Positions 6,157 to 8,962 of a stretch of DNA of 8,962 nt are shown here, piece after piece. This DNA is from JBBTQS01 sp964627055 (GTDB lineage Bacteria; Patescibacteriota; Patescibacteriia; Magasanikbacterales; JBBTQS01). The stretch lies in assembly GCA_964627055.1 (NCBI GenBank), contig CAZVGV010000024.1, forward strand, positions 1 through 8,962. Reading direction: 5' to 3'. The number at the start of each line of letters is the position of its first letter. Positions within the stretch are counted from its first letter, which is position 1. Both the position numbers and the translations under genes were made by a program. Under the pieces are notes generated by a model. That model saw only the letters and a list, made by a program, of their open reading frames with translations, made no database searches and was not told where the DNA came from.

Positions 6157-6675
6157 ATGCAGTGGAGGACACATGTGGTGGCTGGTGCGAATATGGTGTG
6201 GCTCATTCCGGCATCAGCTGAGAGTCTTTTTCAGTACGGTCCGGTGCTCATGGCCGTTGCAGGGTTCTTTGCATTACTGCCTGACATAGAAGCACAACAC
6301 GCAAAGATTCATTCAGTTCGTGTCGCAGGGGCACGCGTATTCGACAATACGATCGTACGAAGTGTAGTGAATCACCGCGGTCCAGTGCACTCGATTTTGG
6401 CGATTATCATCGTGGGTGTACTGACAGTGTGGTTGTGCCGTCGGTATGCACTTCCAGATGAACTGGCATGGGCTGCGACGCTCGGGTATGCGAGTCATCC
6501 ATTGATTGATGGTTTTAATTTTCCTGGCGTGCAGTATTTGTACCCTTGGAAGCGACGATTGCATCTTGTACCCAAGTTTTTACGGTTTCGCGTGAAGAGT
6601 CTTCCGGATGAATTGTTGTTCGTCGCGGGGGTATTTGGCGTTCTTATGTACGGTTTTGTGTATATCATCCGCTAG
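6157..6675 (+). CDS. YdjM-family (DUF457) membrane protein, predicted metal-dependent hydrolase
   Basis: This 172-residue membrane protein carries the family signatures in order: an N-terminal RTH (4-6), a hydrophobic stretch (about 28-41) ending in LLPDIE (40-45), NHRGPVHS (72-79), a hydrophobic helix (80-95) and TLGYASHPLIDGF (108-120). YLYPW (127-131) follows, and a last membrane helix lies at about 152-170. The conserved His/Asp residues are thought to bind metal at the membrane surface. YdjM in E. coli is an SOS-linked inner-membrane protein of poorly known function. I chose ATG 6157 because it keeps the conserved TH. GTG 6175/6178 has a GGAGGA in front, but using it would remove that histidine. 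No LexA-like operator was recognised here. The next gene starts 53 bases after the stop. Confidence 0.8.
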   Translation: MQWRTHVVAGANMVWLIPASAESLFQYGPVLMAVAGFFALLPDIEAQHAKIHSVRVAGARVFDNTIVRSVVNHRGPVHSILAIIIVGVLTVWLCRRYALPDELAWAATLGYASHPLIDGFNFPGVQYLYPWKRRLHLVPKFLRFRVKSLPDELLFVAGVFGVLMYGFVYIIR

Positions 6676-6676
6676 G

Positions 6677-6705
6677 TTGACAATTTGGTACAAATCCGGT
6701 GAGAT
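6677..6705 (+). promoter_or_regulatory. Possible promoter of the acyltransferase-like gene
   Basis: A perfect TTGACA (6677-6682) lies right after the stop codon of the YdjM-family gene. At 17 bases it leads only to TGAGAT (6700-6705), a weak -10. Alternatively TGGTACAAA (6686-6694) matches the extended -10 seen at the other promoters, but then lacks a -35 at the right distance. A promoter is likely; which element sets the start is unclear. Confidence 0.4.
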
Positions 6706-6712
6706 GCTGCCC

Positions 6713-6721
6713 AAGGAGGGG
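6713..6721 (+). promoter_or_regulatory. Strong Shine-Dalgarno site fixing the start at 6729
   Basis: AAGGAGGGG lies seven bases before ATG 6729, with its GGAGG core nine bases before. This is the strongest ribosome-binding site in the window and shows that the in-frame GTG at 6699 is not the start. Confidence 0.85.
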
Positions 6722-6728
6722 CAAGCCC

Positions 6729-7628
6729 ATGGTTCATCTACAACTGCTCTGGTTCTGCGTCGGCCTCATGTTTGCTGCTATCGTGTTCCTCGTCGGGGGT
6801 GTCTTCATCATGCTCTTCTCGTTCGCAAAGCGCAGTCTGGGATGGCTCCTGCGCAAAGACCATGGTCAGTGGGAGCCGTTTCCTAATGGCCCGAAGTTCT
6901 GGAACTGGATTGTGTACACGATCGTGCGGGTGTTCCTCGGCGTTCGCGTACGACTGAAAGATGTCGAGATGGTACGAGATCTCGATCGTTCTCGACCGAT
7001 AATCGTATTCGCGAACCACCCGACGGAGATCGAGTTCCCGTTTTGTTACCGCATGATGCTGCAGTACGTCCCGCATGCCATGCTGTCCACACAGGCGGGC
7101 TGGAATCGGTACCTCATCATGGGGCCGCTGTTCGACCTTGCGGGGTCTGCAATTCCGCTGCGGCGTGCCAAGGATGGATTTGTGCCTGGAGCGGGACGGA
7201 GTGATCTACGGGATGGGTTGTGGAGATTGTGGCGTCCTGGCAAGGCGCTGACGATCCACCCTGATTCCAGCAGGCCCAGTCCAACGCGCATTCAGGAGCG
7301 CAACGCGCGGTTCGGCACGGACTTCGAGTACATCGTGGCGCCGCGTGTGGGCGGTGTACAGACGATTCTCGAGTATCTTGATGATCGGGGGATCAAGGAT
7401 GTGCCTGTCGTGCTCTTCACCTCGGGGTTCGGCATGCGCATCGAGACCAAGTCAATCCCGCAGTGGTTCAGAGCTCGTGGCAAGGAGTTCCTCGCTGATT
7501 TCTCCGTGGTCTCGAGTGATTCGTTGCCACGGGAGAAGAAGGAACTCGAAGCCTGGCTCGGGGCCTGGGCAAGTGGCTGCGACAGCAAACTCCGTGCGAT
7601 GGCCACGATCAACGGGTTCACTTCGTGA
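6729..7628 (+). CDS. Membrane-anchored acyltransferase-fold protein (LPLAT/PlsC-like, divergent active site)
   Basis: This 299-residue protein has a hydrophobic N-terminal anchor (about 4-32), then a cytoplasmic-type domain. The layout follows lysophospholipid acyltransferases of the YihG/LCLAT kind. VFANHPTEIEFP (93-104) sits where NHxxxxD is expected, and SAIPLRRAKDG (140-150) matches the block with conserved arginine. LTIHPDSSRPSPTR (174-187) sits where FPEGT is expected, then EYIVAPRVGGVQTIL (200-214) matches the PRTGG block. Known family members acylate lysophosphatidic acid or lysophospholipids. Here the aspartate of HX4D is glutamate (E102) and EGT is DSS, so activity is uncertain. Base use looks richer in G and C (many CGG, GGG, GTG and CTG codons) than the genes at 1-3791, judged by eye. 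The start is set by a strong Shine-Dalgarno. Confidence 0.6.
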   Translation: MVHLQLLWFCVGLMFAAIVFLVGGVFIMLFSFAKRSLGWLLRKDHGQWEPFPNGPKFWNWIVYTIVRVFLGVRVRLKDVEMVRDLDRSRPIIVFANHPTEIEFPFCYRMMLQYVPHAMLSTQAGWNRYLIMGPLFDLAGSAIPLRRAKDGFVPGAGRSDLRDGLWRLWRPGKALTIHPDSSRPSPTRIQERNARFGTDFEYIVAPRVGGVQTILEYLDDRGIKDVPVVLFTSGFGMRIETKSIPQWFRARGKEFLADFSVVSSDSLPREKKELEAWLGAWASGCDSKLRAMATINGFTS

Positions 7629-7652
7629 GCTTCATGTGAACAACACATCAAC

Positions 7653-7685
7653 AAGAACGCCGATCCTGGAGGAATCGGCGTTCTT
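7653..7685. terminator. Strong hairpin between convergent genes
   Basis: Arms aagaacgccgat (7653-7664) and atcggcgttctt (7674-7685) pair perfectly over 12 bases. A further CC/GG pair leaves a single-base bulge and a TGGA loop. It lies between the plus-strand acyltransferase-like gene and the minus-strand rimK-like gene, 24 and 18 bases from their stops. It has only a moderate T tail on either side, so it may terminate both by hairpin strength. Confidence 0.78.
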
Positions 7686-7703
7686 ACTATTTATGGTGTG
7701 CAC

Positions 7704-8639
7704 TTACACCTTTGGTTTGCGGCGAGCCTTCGCACATGCGACTGCGTAGTCGATAATTGATCCTGCGATGTCCTTGCCTGTAGCCTGTGTGATGCCGCGA
7801 AGTCCAGGATTGGAATTCACTTCGAGAATCTTTGGACCACTCTTGGTGCGTAGGAGATCCACACCAGCAATGTCGAGATCGCATGCCTTTGCTGCCTTGA
7901 TCGCGAGCGCCTTTTCCTTTGCGGTGAGGGTTGCTTCACGTACTGAACCACCCAGAGAGAAGTTGGATCGGAATTCATCACGAATGATGGCGTTGCGTTC
8001 CATAGAAGCCACAACCTTGTCGCCAACTACGAAGATACGTACGTCCTTACCACTGCTTTCCTTCACGTATTCTTGAATGATAAGGGGAGAGGAGTTCTCA
8101 GACTCTACGAGCATGTCTACGATTGCGCGCAGACTGCGCTTGCTCTCAACAATCGCAACGCCAATACCCTCGTTGCCGCCAAATGCCTTAATAACCACAG
8201 GATACGATCCAACATGCTTCATGACATCTTCGATGTACTTGGACGAGCGGATCACGAATGTCTTTGGCATGGGGATGCCGAACTTCTTGAGTACCTGCAT
8301 GGTTCGGATCTTGTTCTTCGATCGCATTACAGAGATGTGGTTGTTCAGCACCGGGATGCCGAGGAACTCGAACTGGTGAATGGTGCTCACGTGGAGATCG
8401 AGCTCGGTGCCGCGGAAGGACGGGCGGACAACAATTGCATCAAATCCTTTGAGCGGTTTGTTCTTGTAGAGAAGGCGTGGGGTTTTGAGGAATTCGAGCT
8501 GGCAGTCCATTGCCGAGATCATCTCGAAGGTGTGGCCACGCTTGAGCGCAGCCTCGCGCAACATTTCGCCGCTGATTTTTGCATCGGCGTTGGCACCGAG
8601 TTTCTCGTAATTGGTGAAGGTCAGTACTGCAATACGCAT
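7704..8639 (-). CDS. rimK: RimK-like ATP-grasp alpha-L-glutamate ligase
   Basis: This 311-residue protein is close in length and motif order to E. coli RimK (300 residues), which adds glutamates to the C terminus of ribosomal protein S6. An N-terminal domain (1-100) is followed by SKNKIRTMQVLKKFGIPMPK (107-126), the ATP-grasp lysine segment PVVIKAFGGNEGIG (147-160), IIQEYV (187-192) and DVRIFVVGDKVVASMER (199-215). FRSNFSLGG (223-231), AGVDLL (258-263) and EVNSNPGLRGI (273-283) complete it. These supply the ATP, metal and acceptor contacts of the family. Related ligases modify LysW, F420 or other acceptors, so the substrate is not proven. ATG 8639 begins with the family's usual short beta strand. 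No Shine-Dalgarno and no convincing promoter are visible in the 36 bases between it and the rplT terminator. The neighbouring rplT fits a role in ribosomal protein modification, but this is inference. Confidence 0.85.
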   Translation of the reverse strand: MRIAVLTFTNYEKLGANADAKISGEMLREAALKRGHTFEMISAMDCQLEFLKTPRLLYKNKPLKGFDAIVVRPSFRGTELDLHVSTIHQFEFLGIPVLNNHISVMRSKNKIRTMQVLKKFGIPMPKTFVIRSSKYIEDVMKHVGSYPVVIKAFGGNEGIGVAIVESKRSLRAIVDMLVESENSSPLIIQEYVKESSGKDVRIFVVGDKVVASMERNAIIRDEFRSNFSLGGSVREATLTAKEKALAIKAAKACDLDIAGVDLLRTKSGPKILEVNSNPGLRGITQATGKDIAGSIIDYAVACAKARRKPKV

Positions 8640-8675
8640 ACTGTTCTATTCAGTGGGTGAGGGTGATGGGTGTAC

Positions 8676-8710
8676 AAAAAGAATCCACCCCAGCCGCGAG
8701 GCCGGGGTAG
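8676..8710 (-). terminator. Rho-independent terminator of rplT
   Basis: On the minus strand, an 11-position stem (8700-8710 with 8685-8695) contains wobble pairs and closes on a TCGC tetraloop. It is followed by ATTCTTTTTG. It begins six bases after the rplT stop codon. Stem, tetraloop and T tract make this the most typical terminator in the window. Confidence 0.9.
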
Positions 8711-8715
8711 TGAGA

Positions 8716-8962
8716 TTACTTAACGGATTCGACGAGCTTCTTGAACGTCTCAGGCTTCGTGCGAGCAAGTTCGGAGAGAACCTTGCGGTCGAGCTTGATG
8801 GACTTCTTCTTCAGCGCATTGATGAATACACTGTAGGTTGTACCGAGCTCGCGAAGTGCAGCGTTGAGGCGAACAGTCCAGAGATTGCGAGCGGTGCGCT
8901 TCTTCAGCTTGCGGCCAATGTAGGCCTGCATGCCGGACTTGAGCACAGCGGTCTTTGCAAGC
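8716..8962 (-). CDS. rplT: Large-subunit ribosomal protein L20, C-terminal part (5' truncated by window)
   Basis: The frame stays open to the end of the window, so only the last 81 residues or so of a roughly 115-residue protein are seen. The text matches the L20 C-terminal half: KKRTARNLWTVRLNAALREL, then TTYSVFINALKKKSIKLDRK and VLSELA. L20 binds 23S rRNA early in assembly of the 50S subunit, and in several bacteria represses its own operon. The usual partners infC and rpmI (L35) would lie beyond the right edge; this cannot be checked here. In-frame ATG codons near 8946 and 8931 are internal methionines, not the start. The gene ends at its own terminator. Confidence 0.95.
   Translation of the reverse strand, partial: LAKTAVLKSGMQAYIGRKLKKRTARNLWTVRLNAALRELGTTYSVFINALKKKSIKLDRKVLSELARTKPETFKKLVESVK

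Noticed and set aside
8073..8660. Plus-strand open frame of 195 codons
   Set aside because: It is antisense to the conserved rimK-like gene and has no independent start signal.
8655..8670. Three GGG runs between rimK and the rplT terminator, possible G-quadruplex
   Set aside because: Only three runs are present in the short interval; a fourth would have to come from the terminator stem, which is better explained as a hairpin.
8640..8675. Promoter for the rimK-like gene
   Set aside because: The best -10-like hexamer (TAGAAC on the minus strand) is only three bases from the ATG and has no matching -35, so I did not call it.

Overview
The window looks like a stretch of a compact bacterial chromosome of moderate G+C. 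My best guess is a member of the Patescibacteria (Candidate Phyla Radiation). The clues are very short intergenic gaps, few Shine-Dalgarno sites, a ribosomal protein L20 of the style seen in that group, and a genus-level mix of divergent membrane and glycosyltransferase proteins. This assignment is inference; no marker here proves it. No mobile element, tRNA, rRNA or CRISPR array was seen.

Layout. (1) Positions 2-3791 (+) form a cell-surface glycan cluster. It holds the C-terminal part of a polytopic GT-C type glycosyltransferase, then an operon with its own promoter. The operon encodes a family-2 polyprenyl-phosphate sugar synthase-like enzyme, an NAD-dependent nucleotide-sugar epimerase, and a GT75 protein resembling plant UDP-arabinopyranose mutase (reversibly glycosylated polypeptide). 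A reasonable but unproven reading is one pathway: epimerise a nucleotide sugar, contract its ring, load it on a lipid carrier, and transfer it outside the membrane. (2) Positions 3809-3864 form a long imperfect hairpin between convergent genes. (3) An uncharacterised 198-residue protein (-) and an ABC-F ATPase (+) diverge from a 100-bp region in which the two -35 boxes share five bases. (4) A terminator hairpin abuts the promoter of a YdjM-family membrane protein, followed by a divergent membrane-anchored acyltransferase-fold protein. (5) After a strong hairpin, a RimK-like ATP-grasp ligase and the 3' part of rplT (L20) lie on the minus strand, separated by the rplT terminator.

Regulatory picture. 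Four promoters share an extended -10 of the form TGSTA(C/T)NNT, and a fifth is a weaker match. They give short leaders, sometimes only a few bases, and most starts lack a Shine-Dalgarno site. Where the predicted transcription start and a Shine-Dalgarno agree, they move several start codons inward from the longest open frame. No clearly undescribed system is proven. The most promising leads are the bacterial GT75 cluster, the divergent acyltransferase, the unknown 198-residue protein and the compact promoter architecture.
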